Part shown: positions 36,033-44,196 of the stretch, piece by piece | How the letters are laid out: every line of letters begins with the position of its first letter | How positions within the stretch are numbered: the stretch's first letter is position 1 | The notes under the pieces: generated by a model | Database searches by the model: none | Seen by the model: the letters and a program-made list of their open reading frames with translations, nothing else | Told to the model about the DNA's origin: nothing | Translations under genes and position numbers: made by a program | Assembly: GCA_017457865.1 (NCBI GenBank) | Contig: JAFTGN010000017.1 | Span: 1 to 47,401 of the forward strand | DNA: 47,401 nt | Source: Lachnospiraceae bacterium | Lineage (GTDB): Bacteria > Bacillota > Clostridia > Lachnospirales > Lachnospiraceae | Reading direction: 5' to 3'

Positions 36033-36527
36033 ATGTATGAAAAAACCGACATTTCCGAAGAAGTGCTATGTGCAGAATATGAGGCGGTGTATCATTATGC
36101 CCGGATGCTTTGTGGGAATGAGGCAGATGCCCAGGACATTACGCAGGAAGCGTTTTTGCATGCAATGAAGGATTCTGGTCAGTTTGCGGGAAAGAGCAGT
36201 CTGTATACGTGGCTTTGTGCCATTGCCAAACATATCTGGCTGAACCAGTGTAAGAAGAGAAAGAAAGAAGTTTTGCCGGAGCAAATGGAGGAAACCTGTG
36301 GAGATGGGGAATTTTCTCTGGAACAGCAGATTGCGGATAAAGACACCGCAATGGAGATTCATCGAGTATTGCATACCTTGCAGGAACCATACAAAGAGGT
36401 GTTTTCCTTGCGGGTCTTTGGAGAGTTATCCTTTGGAGAAATTGCCGGATTGTTTCAAAAGAGTGAGAGTTGGGCCAGGGTCACATACCATCGTGCGAAG
36501 AAAATGATTTGCGAAATGCAAAGATAG
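36033..36527 (+). CDS. ECF RNA polymerase sigma factor
   Basis: A 164-residue sigma-70 family member with only regions 2 and 4. Region 2 shows NEADAQDITQEAFLHAM and YTWLCAIAKHIWLN; region 4 shows PYKEVFSLRVFGELSFGEIAGLF and WARVTYHRAKKMI. It would direct RNA polymerase to stress-type promoters such as the one at 35951-35979. GAAAGGTGG supports ATG 36033 over the GTG at 36021. Foldback copy 2 begins one base after its TAG stop, and the likely anti-sigma gene follows. Confidence 0.92.
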   Translation: MYEKTDISEEVLCAEYEAVYHYARMLCGNEADAQDITQEAFLHAMKDSGQFAGKSSLYTWLCAIAKHIWLNQCKKRKKEVLPEQMEETCGDGEFSLEQQIADKDTAMEIHRVLHTLQEPYKEVFSLRVFGELSFGEIAGLFQKSESWARVTYHRAKKMICEMQR

Positions 36528-36528
36528 A

Positions 36529-36733
36529 CAATTGCGAAACTATGATACCGGACGCCTTTGAACAGAAATTTTATTCAAAAAACACGCTCCCGCTTCGGTT
36601 TCATGTAACGGTACTAATATTTTTTTCGCTTAACGCTCAAAAAATAAAGTACCGGCATTCCACAGAGTTTTTTGAATGAAAAATTTCTGATGTACAGGCT
36701 ATGTTTTGGTCAAATCGAAGAGTGTTGCAATTG
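36529..36733. repeat. 205-bp foldback element, copy 2
   Basis: Same length as copy 1. The left end CAATTGCGAAACT (36529-36541) is identical; the right end AGTGTTGCAATTG (36721-36733) has diverged. Internal arms pair again but with different bases: ATTCAAAAAAC (36573-36583) with GTTTTTTGAAT (36667-36677), ATGT (36603-36606) with GCAT (36655-36658), CGGTACT (36609-36615) with AGTACCG (36648-36654), and ATTTTTT with AAAAAAT (36639-36645). It lies inside the sigma / anti-sigma operon. Confidence 0.8.
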
Positions 36734-36767
36734 TCTAAAACTAAAAGAAATAGAAAGGATGGGTAAT

Positions 36768-37598
36768 ATGAGTAGTTTGAAATGTGACATCGTGAAAGAT
36801 TTATTGCCTCTGTACTGTGATGGAGTGGTAAGTAATGTAACCGAACAGGAGATGAAAGCACATTTGGAGAACTGTCCGGATTGTAGGGCAGAGTATCAGG
36901 CATTGGAGGCAGAGCTTTCTATGAAGTCAGGGAAGGGGATTTCTACAAAAGATCGGTTTGTGACGATGATGAAGCGTCAGAGAAGAAAACAAATTGGGAA
37001 GATGGGAGCGTTGCTGGCAGCTGCTTGTGTCCTGATGGGCGGGGTTTTTTATGTATTGTTACAGGTACCGTTGGTTTCAAAGGGGAGTGAAGAGATTGCA
37101 ATCAGTCGAGTGTATCGCTATGACACAGAGGAAGGGGAAAAGCTGTTTGTATTATGCAGTCTTCCGGTATATGAAAGAGGGGGTTATCGGAATGCAGAGA
37201 TCAAAGTAGAAGATGGCATTGCTGTACTTCTGTTGGAGGGGAAAGCACCGGTTCTGTCGAGACGAATTCAATTGGAAGATCGGGCAGGCGTGATGGATTG
37301 TATTGAGGTGATGGATCTTCCACAGGGAACTTCTGTTTCTTCTGTGCAGTTTCAGGGGGAAATCATCTGGTCAGAGGAGGAAAATGGCAATGAGTTGATA
37401 CCGGATTATGTGTATGCATGGGAAGCAAGTGAACAGTCTCAGGATGTAAAAACAGTATATACTTCTGTGAAAGATCAATATATCGGCATTGGAGATGAGG
37501 ATGGTCATGTGATGTTGTGGAATCTGGATGGAACCCTTTTGTATGACGGGTACCCGGGAACAGATGAGGAGTTTCCTGTATATTACAAGAAGTTGTAA
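36768..37598 (+). CDS. zf-HC2 anti-sigma factor (membrane)
   Basis: A 276-residue protein with an N-terminal zinc-binding anti-sigma domain: CDIVKDLLPLYCDG, then HLENCPDC with the H-x3-C-x2-C pattern. One membrane helix follows at about 80-105 and then an extracytoplasmic domain of about 170 residues that I do not recognise. It should hold the preceding ECF sigma factor at the membrane until a signal arrives. AAAGGA suits ATG 36768; an ATG at 36759 is possible. The 205-bp repeat between the two genes is unusual, since such pairs normally abut. Confidence 0.82.
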   Translation: MSSLKCDIVKDLLPLYCDGVVSNVTEQEMKAHLENCPDCRAEYQALEAELSMKSGKGISTKDRFVTMMKRQRRKQIGKMGALLAAACVLMGGVFYVLLQVPLVSKGSEEIAISRVYRYDTEEGEKLFVLCSLPVYERGGYRNAEIKVEDGIAVLLLEGKAPVLSRRIQLEDRAGVMDCIEVMDLPQGTSVSSVQFQGEIIWSEEENGNELIPDYVYAWEASEQSQDVKTVYTSVKDQYIGIGDEDGHVMLWNLDGTLLYDGYPGTDEEFPVYYKKL

Positions 37599-37605
37599 AA
37601 TCTCA

Positions 37606-37634
37606 TTGCGAAATCCGCATACAAAAAGTATAAT
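37606..37634 (+). promoter_or_regulatory. Promoter of the VirD4-like gene
   Basis: TTGCGA at 37606-37611 and TATAAT at 37629-37634 with a 17-base spacer, giving a leader of about 160 bases before ATG 37804. Confidence 0.6.
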
Positions 37635-37803
37635 AGGTGCAGTCAGGCTTATCGTATTGATGGTCTGTCGGCACCTATTTGTGTGCCAAAGGCAATCTTC
37701 CGGTGATCATGTTCAAAAATGGAAGAATCGTCACCAGAAGATGAAATGGAAAAACAAGAGAATGAGAAAGTTTGGGAAAGAAAGACAGAGATAGGAGTAG
37801 GGT

Positions 37804-39186
37804 ATGAACGTACAGGAGATCGAACAGTTTTTGGGTACAGTGGCACAGTGGGAGAGCAAGGAGCGTCTGATGGAGCGTCTGATGGATATGAGCAGGGTAC
37901 AGCCGGGTATGAACAAAGGCGGGATTCCGCTGGTGTATCATGAAGGCACCGCTTACGTAGACGCAGAGGACAGCCATACCCTGATCATCGGTTCCACCGG
38001 TTCCAAGAAGACCCGACTGGTGGTGATGCCTGCTGTGAAGCTGCTGGCCCAGGCAGGAGAATCTATGATCATTTCTGACCCAAAGGCAGAAGTGTACAAC
38101 CGGACTGCTTTTGAAATGGCAGCTGTGGGGTATCAGATTCGTGTGATCAATTTCCGTAATCCTTCTGTGGGAGACTGCTGGAATCCTCTTGCCATTCCAT
38201 TTGCTTTTTATCAGCAGGGGGATTTGGACCGTGCCTGTGAGTTTGTCAATGACATTGCGGGCAATCTGATTTTGTCAGAGGTATCCAAGGCAGACCCTTT
38301 CTGGGATTATTGTGCATCAGATTTGTTGTTTGGTCTGATCATGCTTTCCTTTAAGCGGACGAAAAATCCAAATGGGGTGTCTATCCGAACCATCTTACAG
38401 TTGCGCCAGAAAATGTTCGATAACAATGGAAATGTGGACAGAAGCCTTCGCTCTGAGGCAAGTATGGATCCGCTGATCTATTCCAGTCTGGTGGGCACAC
38501 TGAATGCACCGGAAAAAACCAGAACTTCTATTTTGGCAGTATTTGACCAGAAGATGCGCTGTTTCATGTATCAGAAGAACCTGACCGAGATGATGGATGC
38601 CAATACCATCTCTCTGGATCACATTGGTGTGGAGAAGACGGCCTTTTATCTGATCATGCCGGATGAAAAGACTACCTATCATCGTCTGGCGGCATTGTTT
38701 ATCAAGCAGAGTTACGAATATCTGATTTATCTGGCACAGGCCACAGGCGTGGGTTCCTTTAAGACCCGTATCAACTATATGTTAGATGAGTTTTCTTCCT
38801 TGCCTACCATTAAGGATTTCCCGACTATGATTTCTGCTGCCCGCAGCCGAAACATTCGGTTTAATCTGGTGGTGCAAAGTCAGAATCAGTTGAAAGCCCG
38901 TTATCATGAGGAAGCAGAAACCATTAAGTCCAACTGCAACAACTGGATTTTCCTGACCAGCCGTGAGCTGGAACTGTTAGAGGAGATCAGCAATCTGTGT
39001 GGAGAGAAAGCAGATGGGAAGCCGCTGTTGTCTGTATCAGCGCTCCAGCATCTGGATAAAAATCAGGGACAGGCACTGTTGCTGTGTGGCAGATTGTTCC
39101 CCTATATCACACAATTAGAAGACATCAATCATTATGATAATGGTGGATTCCAGATCCTGCCATTCAAGGAAAGAACAGAACAATAA
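37804..39186 (+). CDS. Orphan VirD4/TraG-type coupling ATPase
   Basis: A 460-residue ATPase of the type IV coupling protein (VirD4/TraG) family. TLIIGSTGSKKTRLVVMP holds the Walker A loop at 63-70, where the Gly before the invariant Lys is replaced by Lys. IISDPKAEVYN follows, then NYMLDEFSSLPTI as Walker B and NLVVQSQNQL. No N-terminal membrane helices are present, unlike conjugative coupling proteins. No relaxase, VirB4 or pilus genes occur nearby. It has its own promoter and terminator, so it is a single-gene unit and not a conjugation remnant by context. TAGGAG supports the start. Confidence 0.8.
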   Translation: MNVQEIEQFLGTVAQWESKERLMERLMDMSRVQPGMNKGGIPLVYHEGTAYVDAEDSHTLIIGSTGSKKTRLVVMPAVKLLAQAGESMIISDPKAEVYNRTAFEMAAVGYQIRVINFRNPSVGDCWNPLAIPFAFYQQGDLDRACEFVNDIAGNLILSEVSKADPFWDYCASDLLFGLIMLSFKRTKNPNGVSIRTILQLRQKMFDNNGNVDRSLRSEASMDPLIYSSLVGTLNAPEKTRTSILAVFDQKMRCFMYQKNLTEMMDANTISLDHIGVEKTAFYLIMPDEKTTYHRLAALFIKQSYEYLIYLAQATGVGSFKTRINYMLDEFSSLPTIKDFPTMISAARSRNIRFNLVVQSQNQLKARYHEEAETIKSNCNNWIFLTSRELELLEEISNLCGEKADGKPLLSVSALQHLDKNQGQALLLCGRLFPYITQLEDINHYDNGGFQILPFKERTEQ

Positions 39187-39207
39187 AAAACATTTTCGAA
39201 TTCATTC

Positions 39208-39238
39208 AAACCTGCGCATTGCCAATGCGCAGGTTTTT
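39208..39238 (+). terminator. Terminator of the VirD4-like gene
   Basis: AAACCTGCGCATT (39208-39220) pairs perfectly with AATGCGCAGGTTT (39224-39236) around a 3-base loop, followed by Ts. Confidence 0.9.
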
Positions 39239-39271
39239 CGATACTCATTTTGGGCATCAGTCTTTCAGGCA

Positions 39272-39298
39272 ACTTACCCCTTATTTTCAACCACTTAC
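39272..39298 (+). promoter_or_regulatory. Direct repeats, candidate LytTR binding site
   Basis: ACTTAC occurs at 39272-39277 and 39293-39298, offset by 21 bases, i.e. two helical turns on the same face. This is the arrangement LytTR proteins bind. It lies just upstream of the promoter of a LytTR gene. Confidence 0.55.
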
Positions 39299-39309
39299 GT
39301 GCAGCCGCC

Positions 39310-39337
39310 TTTACAAATCAGACCGTACTGGTACAAT
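39310..39337 (+). promoter_or_regulatory. Promoter of the LytTR-DUF3021-ABC operon
   Basis: TTTACA at 39310-39315 and TACAAT at 39332-39337 have a 16-base spacer, 12 bases after the ACTTAC repeats. Confidence 0.6.
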
Positions 39338-39411
39338 AAAGGCATGTAGCTGTGAACGCACGGAACAGCTACACATCCATACAGAATGGGAGGAAGCAGG
39401 CAGGCGTGGAG

Positions 39412-39882
39412 ATGAAAATTAAAGTAGAAACAGTGAGTCCCACACAGGAGGAAGAAATCATTCTTCGGGTGCAGGAACAGCGATTGCAGGGGGCACCGGA
39501 AGAAATTCGTACATTGACACAGCGGATCGCCCAGGCCCTGCGGTCTGAAGCAGAGGAACTGGTCATCTGGAAGGATGAGGCAATGTACCGGATCAAACTG
39601 AAAGACATCTATTATTTTGAGGTAATGGAACGGAGATCCTTTGTATATGGGAAAGAGGATGTCTATGAAACAAAGTTGAAGCTGTATGAATTCGAGGAAA
39701 AGACCAGAGGCACCTCTTTCTTTCGGGCATCCAAGTCTATGGTCTTGAATGCAGACCGGATCGATTATGTGAAACCTTCTCTGTCTGGTAGGTTGGAAGC
39801 AGTACTGTTCAATGGGGAAAAGGTGATGGTATCCCGTCAGTATGCCAGCCAGTTAAAGAAATTGATGGGGTTGCAAAGATAG
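39412..39882 (+). CDS. LytTR DNA-binding regulator
   Basis: A 156-residue regulator consisting mostly of a C-terminal LytTR domain (KDIYYFEVMERRSFVY, FFRASKSMVLNADRIDYVKP, VSRQYASQLKKLMG) with no receiver domain. Such proteins pair with a small membrane protein that restrains them, here DUF3021, encoded 17 bases downstream. The chosen ATG 39412 has only a weak GTGGAG directly upstream; a GTG at 39352 would give a longer form. It likely activates its own operon through the repeats at 39272-39298. Confidence 0.85.
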   Translation: MKIKVETVSPTQEEEIILRVQEQRLQGAPEEIRTLTQRIAQALRSEAEELVIWKDEAMYRIKLKDIYYFEVMERRSFVYGKEDVYETKLKLYEFEEKTRGTSFFRASKSMVLNADRIDYVKPSLSGRLEAVLFNGEKVMVSRQYASQLKKLMGLQR

Positions 39883-39899
39883 GAAAGGGGTGAAATCAA

Positions 39900-40355
39900 A
39901 TGAAAGAATGGATCAAAAGAATTGGAACAGAGTTAGGCATTCTGGCAAGAGATTTTGTGCTGATTTACGGACTGACCATGATGGTCACATGGGCATGGTG
40001 CAGGTTGTTTCGGATGGATGTGGAACTGGGAGTCACATATCTGGGGGATATTTTGCTGTTTTCTTTGGGCGCAGCATTGCCGAGACTGGTCTATCTGTCT
40101 GATCGTGAACTGACAGAAACCCAGTTGCTGATTCGAACCCTGATTCATACAGTTGTGTTGACGGTGGTGCTGTTGACGATGGGACACTATATTGGGATGT
40201 GGCGTACCTGGAGGGAAGGTATACTATTTTTTGGCTGTATTTTGGCAGTGGATGTACTGGTCAGACTGCTTAGCTACGGGGGAGCGGCAGCGGATGCGGC
40301 AGCCATTAACCGGAAATTGAAAGAGCGGAGGGAACAAAATGGAAGCAGCAATTAA
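39900..40355 (+). CDS. DUF3021 membrane protein
   Basis: A 151-residue protein with about four membrane helices (FVLIYGLTMMVTWAW, YLGDILLFSLGAALP, TLIHTVVLTVVLLTMG, ILFFGCILAVDVLVRLL) and a charged cytoplasmic tail. It fits DUF3021, the usual membrane inhibitor partner of stand-alone LytTR regulators. GAAAGGGGTG precedes ATG 39900. The end overlaps the ABC ATPase gene by 17 bases. Confidence 0.82.
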   Translation: MKEWIKRIGTELGILARDFVLIYGLTMMVTWAWCRLFRMDVELGVTYLGDILLFSLGAALPRLVYLSDRELTETQLLIRTLIHTVVLTVVLLTMGHYIGMWRTWREGILFFGCILAVDVLVRLLSYGGAAADAAAINRKLKERREQNGSSN

Positions 40356-41253
40356 CGTATCTCATTTAAAGAAATATTTTCGGGATGTAAAGGCAGTGGA
40401 TGATATTTCTTTTGTGGTACCAAAGGGAGAATTTTTTGGATTTCTGGGGGTAAATGGGGCAGGAAAATCCACTACTATCCATATTTTGTGTACCTTGTTG
40501 AAAGAGACAGCAGGACAAGTGGAAGTCTGTGGATATGATGTGGGAAAGCAAAGCAATGCAGTCAGAAGGAACATTGGTGTAGTGTTCCAGGAAAACACGC
40601 TGGACGGCATGCTCACTGTAAAGGAAAATCTGGAACTGCGTGGTTTCCTGTATGAAAAAGACAGAAGAAAGGTGCAGAGGAATCTGGAGGAGGTGGCGGA
40701 AATTCTGGATATCGGGGAACTGCTTTCCAGACCCTTTCGGAAGCTGTCCGGCGGACAAAAGAGGCGCTGTGAGATTGCGAAGTCTCTGATGAATACCCCG
40801 GAGGTACTGTTTTTGGACGAACCAACCACCGGTCTGGACCCACAGACCAGAAAGCAGGTATGGGAGAGCATAGAGCGGTTACGGGCAGAGCGACAGATGA
40901 CGGTGTTTCTCACCACCCATTATATGGAAGAAGCAGCCATGGCACAGCATCTATGTGTGATGGATGGGGGAAAAATCGTGGCACAGGCATCTCCTTCGGA
41001 ACTGAAAAAGCAGTATGCCACAGATTTGCTGAAACTGTATACAACGGAAATCCAACTACTCCATCAGGAAGCAGAAAGGTTACGGCTTCCCCATCATACA
41101 TTGTCAAATGGAGTGGCATTTCCACTGGTTTCTACAAAGGATGCCATTGCCATCCTGTCTCAAATCCATGCCCCATACGATGGGCTGGAAGTGATACAGG
41201 GAAGTATGGATGATGTGTTTTTGAATGTAACTGGAAAGAAGATGGAGGAATAG
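40339..41253 (+). CDS. DrrA-type ABC exporter ATPase
   Basis: A 304-residue ATP-binding subunit of an ABC-2 exporter. Walker A is GVNGAGKSTT, the signature is LSGGQKRR, Walker B is LFLDEPTTGLD, and the switch His lies in LTTHYMEEA. The C-terminal extension of about 80 residues is typical of drug-export (daunorubicin-type) ATPases. The permease is encoded three bases downstream. The substrate is unknown; control by LytTR suggests a response to envelope stress or antimicrobials (inference). Confidence 0.9.
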   Translation: MEAAINVSHLKKYFRDVKAVDDISFVVPKGEFFGFLGVNGAGKSTTIHILCTLLKETAGQVEVCGYDVGKQSNAVRRNIGVVFQENTLDGMLTVKENLELRGFLYEKDRRKVQRNLEEVAEILDIGELLSRPFRKLSGGQKRRCEIAKSLMNTPEVLFLDEPTTGLDPQTRKQVWESIERLRAERQMTVFLTTHYMEEAAMAQHLCVMDGGKIVAQASPSELKKQYATDLLKLYTTEIQLLHQEAERLRLPHHTLSNGVAFPLVSTKDAIAILSQIHAPYDGLEVIQGSMDDVFLNVTGKKMEE

Positions 41254-41256
41254 GGG

Positions 41257-42147
41257 ATGTTATTTTACCGATTTTTAAAACGCAATATGCTGTTGTATTT
41301 CAGAGACAAAACCAGTGTGTTTTTTTCTTTTCTATCCACCCTGATTGTATTGGCACTGATGATTGGATTCTTGGGAGAGAACAATGTGACCTCCACATTA
41401 AATGCGCTGGGAACAGGGCAGAGCGGTGCACATACGTATGCCTCCTGTCTGGTCATCATCTGGACCATTGCCGGTATCATCGTGGTGAATGCAGTCAGTA
41501 TTTCCATGTCACTGGTGGGCACGATGGTACGGGATGAGGAGGAGGGCAAAATGGCTGCCTTTTTTGTGGCACCGGTGAAACGGTGGGTGTACGTGACCGG
41601 ATATGTGTTGGCGGCAGTGTTGGTGGCGTTTCTCATGTGTGTCCTGACGTTTGTGATTGGAGAAGTCTATATTGCCCTGATCGGAGGGCATGTGGTCACA
41701 CCGGGGGAAGCCGGATGGTCTCTGCTGATCTTGCTGGCAATTATTTTTTCCTCGGCGGCATTCGTGTTTTTGTGTGCAGCTTTTGTCCATACCAACAGTG
41801 CATTTGTGGGATTGACCACGGTCGTCGGAAGTTTGATCGGATTTCTGGCAGCTATATACATTCCTTATGGGGGAATGCCAAAATTCCTGCGATATGTCAT
41901 TCGATTTCTGCCTGTATTTCAGGGGGCTTCTGCGCTTCGGGAAGTACTGATGGAAAGAACCATTGCCTGGTTTGACTGTGCACCGGAAATCAAAAGCGGT
42001 TATGCAGACTATATGGGACTGGTGATTCAGTTTGGAGACCATACTCTGTCATCTATGGAAAAAGTGCTGTATATGCTGGCTGCAGGACTGGGATTGCTTG
42101 TGGTTGCCACTATGGTGTTGTCCCATAAGAAACAGACAGATCGATAA
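41257..42147 (+). CDS. ABC-2 type exporter permease
   Basis: A 296-residue membrane subunit with about six helices and the ABC-2 layout: RDKTSVFFSFLSTLIVLALM near the N-terminus, VRDEEEGKMAAFFVAPVK as the cytoplasmic coupling segment, and PVFQGASALREVLM late in the chain. GGAGG at 41244-41248 serves ATG 41257. It completes the four-gene operon begun by LytTR. Confidence 0.88.
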   Translation: MLFYRFLKRNMLLYFRDKTSVFFSFLSTLIVLALMIGFLGENNVTSTLNALGTGQSGAHTYASCLVIIWTIAGIIVVNAVSISMSLVGTMVRDEEEGKMAAFFVAPVKRWVYVTGYVLAAVLVAFLMCVLTFVIGEVYIALIGGHVVTPGEAGWSLLILLAIIFSSAAFVFLCAAFVHTNSAFVGLTTVVGSLIGFLAAIYIPYGGMPKFLRYVIRFLPVFQGASALREVLMERTIAWFDCAPEIKSGYADYMGLVIQFGDHTLSSMEKVLYMLAAGLGLLVVATMVLSHKKQTDR

Positions 42148-42183
42148 CAAGTGAAATGAAATCAATTCTTTTGTGAGTTGTAT

Positions 42184-42213
42184 TTGACAGGATGCTTTGG
42201 AAAGGGGTATGAT
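42184..42213 (+). promoter_or_regulatory. Promoter of the second ABC exporter
   Basis: TTGACA at 42184-42189 and TATGAT at 42208-42213 with an 18-base spacer, about 40 bases before the ATG. Confidence 0.65.
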
Positions 42214-42250
42214 GAACGGTGGGTTAGAATATGCATAAATGGAGGGGAAC

Positions 42251-44017
42251 ATGGAAAGTATCCGTTATATTCGGGATGTGGTGCATTTGCTCCAGCCCAA
42301 AGAAAAAAGAACATTAATGGGGATTCTTTTTGTGAATCTGGGCCAGGCATTTTGGGAAATGTGCAGCATCAGCATGCTTTTGCCTTATCTGTATATTGTA
42401 TTGGATTGTGACAGTGCCAAACAGCACTCTATTTTAGCCAGGGTATATGACTGGCCCTTTTTAAGGAGTGATATTCGTTTTATTTTATTTTTATCTTTGC
42501 TGATTCTGGTGTTATATGCTATGCGTTCCGGATATCTAATTTTTTCTGTTTGGTTTGTGAATCGTAAGACTGTACGGTTTCGGAAAAATTTTGCGGTGCG
42601 TCTGTACCGGTATTATCTGACCAGACCGTATCCTTTTTATTTTCAGTCCAATCATACCCAGCTGCAGAGAAATATCAATCAGATCAGTTCTACGGTAGTG
42701 GATAAGATTTTGCTGGCAGGTGTGAATCTGATCCGGATGGCAGTGACCGGTATTTGTATTCTGGTGATGTTGGTGTGGATTGATAAAGTATTTACCGGTA
42801 TCATCGTGTTGGTTATGGGGTCTATCTGTTTCTTTTTGTATCAGAAAGTGAAAAGGATGGCACGGGAGACTTCTGCGGAAGGCAATCGGGTTTGGAAACA
42901 GGTACATAGGACAGTGTTGGAATATCTAAAGGGCATTAAGGAAGTGCGGCTGATGCAGTTACAGCCTTCTATTGTACATCAGTATGAGCAGGCACGCACC
43001 AGACTGGAACAAACCATTGTGCGTCTGGATCTGCTAAATGCCATTCCTTCTCAGATTTTGGAAATGTGTGTCATTGTCAGTGTGTTAATGATTGTTATAT
43101 TGAATGCCGTCCGGGGCAGGACCGCCCAGGAGAGCATTGCAGTTATTGGTGTGTTTGCGATGGCAGCAGTGCGGATCAAGCCCATTATCATGGGCGTGTA
43201 TAGCCAGTTTTTGTCTCTTCAGAGCAGTCTGACTTATTTTCAGGATGTAGAGGCAGATTTACAGCAGGCATTTGCGTTAAAAAAGCAGATGAGAACTGGG
43301 GCAGACAGGAAAAGTTTATTGGAAAAAGAGAAGGCGGTGTCCCGTGCACCGGGTGAGATTGCATTTGAACAGGTTTCTTATACTTATCCGGGAACAGACA
43401 AGCGGGTGCTTTCTGATGTGAGTGTAACCATCCATCAGGGGGCACTGGTGGGTATCGGTGGTCCTTCCGGTGGGGGAAAATCCACTTTTTTGGATTTGCT
43501 CCTTGGACTGCTCATACCAGAAGAAGGCAGGATTACAGCGGATGGTGTTTCCATTACAGGCAGAGAAGCAGACTGGTATCCATTGATTGGGTATGTGCCA
43601 CAGGAAATCTATCTGCTGGATGATACCATAGAACGGAATATTGTGTTTGATCCGGAAGAACAGCCTGATGAGAAGCAGCTCAAACAGGCATTGGAACAGG
43701 CAGAACTGCTTTCCTATGTCCATACCCTGCCGGAAGGATTGCAGGCAAGGGTGGGGGATGGAGGAATTGCATTGTCTGGTGGACAAAAGCAGCGTCTGGG
43801 CATTGCCAGAATGCTGTACCGCAACCCGGAAATTATGGTATTTGATGAAGCCACCAGCGCACTGGATTTGGAAACGGAAGCAGAATTGCTTCGTACCATT
43901 CTGCAATGGAAAGGGAAAAAGACCATTTTTATGGTCGCCCACCGGCCCAGTGTATTTCAGGAATGTGATGTGGTATATGAAATACGGGATGGGAAGATTG
44001 GGATTGTAAAAAAATAA
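42251..44017 (+). CDS. ABC exporter, fused membrane and ATPase domains
   Basis: A 588-residue half-transporter. About six membrane helices fill residues 20-310, and the ATPase domain follows: GIGGPSGGGKSTFLDLLLG as Walker A, LSGGQKQRLGIARML as signature, MVFDEATSALD as Walker B, MVAHRP as switch. It should work as a homodimer. GGAGGGG supports ATG 42251; ATG 42239 overlaps that site. No substrate gene is adjacent. A weak hairpin with Ts (44039-44056) may end the transcript. Confidence 0.9.
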   Translation: MESIRYIRDVVHLLQPKEKRTLMGILFVNLGQAFWEMCSISMLLPYLYIVLDCDSAKQHSILARVYDWPFLRSDIRFILFLSLLILVLYAMRSGYLIFSVWFVNRKTVRFRKNFAVRLYRYYLTRPYPFYFQSNHTQLQRNINQISSTVVDKILLAGVNLIRMAVTGICILVMLVWIDKVFTGIIVLVMGSICFFLYQKVKRMARETSAEGNRVWKQVHRTVLEYLKGIKEVRLMQLQPSIVHQYEQARTRLEQTIVRLDLLNAIPSQILEMCVIVSVLMIVILNAVRGRTAQESIAVIGVFAMAAVRIKPIIMGVYSQFLSLQSSLTYFQDVEADLQQAFALKKQMRTGADRKSLLEKEKAVSRAPGEIAFEQVSYTYPGTDKRVLSDVSVTIHQGALVGIGGPSGGGKSTFLDLLLGLLIPEEGRITADGVSITGREADWYPLIGYVPQEIYLLDDTIERNIVFDPEEQPDEKQLKQALEQAELLSYVHTLPEGLQARVGDGGIALSGGQKQRLGIARMLYRNPEIMVFDEATSALDLETEAELLRTILQWKGKKTIFMVAHRPSVFQECDVVYEIRDGKIGIVKK

Positions 44018-44081
44018 AAGCAGAGCTTGTAAAAGCGGACCATTAGAATGGTTTTTGTGGTGGAATATACATCATTATACA

Positions 44082-44109
44082 TTGCTTTTTTCAAAGAATT
44101 GGATATAAT
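44082..44109 (+). promoter_or_regulatory. Promoter of the methyltransferase gene
   Basis: TTGCTT at 44082-44087 and TATAAT at 44104-44109 with a 16-base spacer. Confidence 0.55.
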
Positions 44110-44196
44110 AGGAGAGAGACTTGCCGTACGGGAAATGTACTGGCGGGAAAACATGTAGTTGAGAAACCATGCAGGAAAGTATGATAGAGGGATAGT

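Noticed and set aside
37602-37612. Further foldback copy suggested by CATTGCGAAA
   Set aside because: Only nine bases match the terminus and no internal part of the element follows.
37528-37794. 88-residue frame between the anti-sigma and VirD4-like genes
   Set aside because: It starts inside the anti-sigma gene, is rich in Lys/Arg/Met from an AG-rich leader, and matches no family.
37804-39186. Remnant of an integrative conjugative element
   Set aside because: Apart from the VirD4-like gene there is no integrase, relaxase, attachment site or tRNA nearby, and the gene has its own promoter and terminator.
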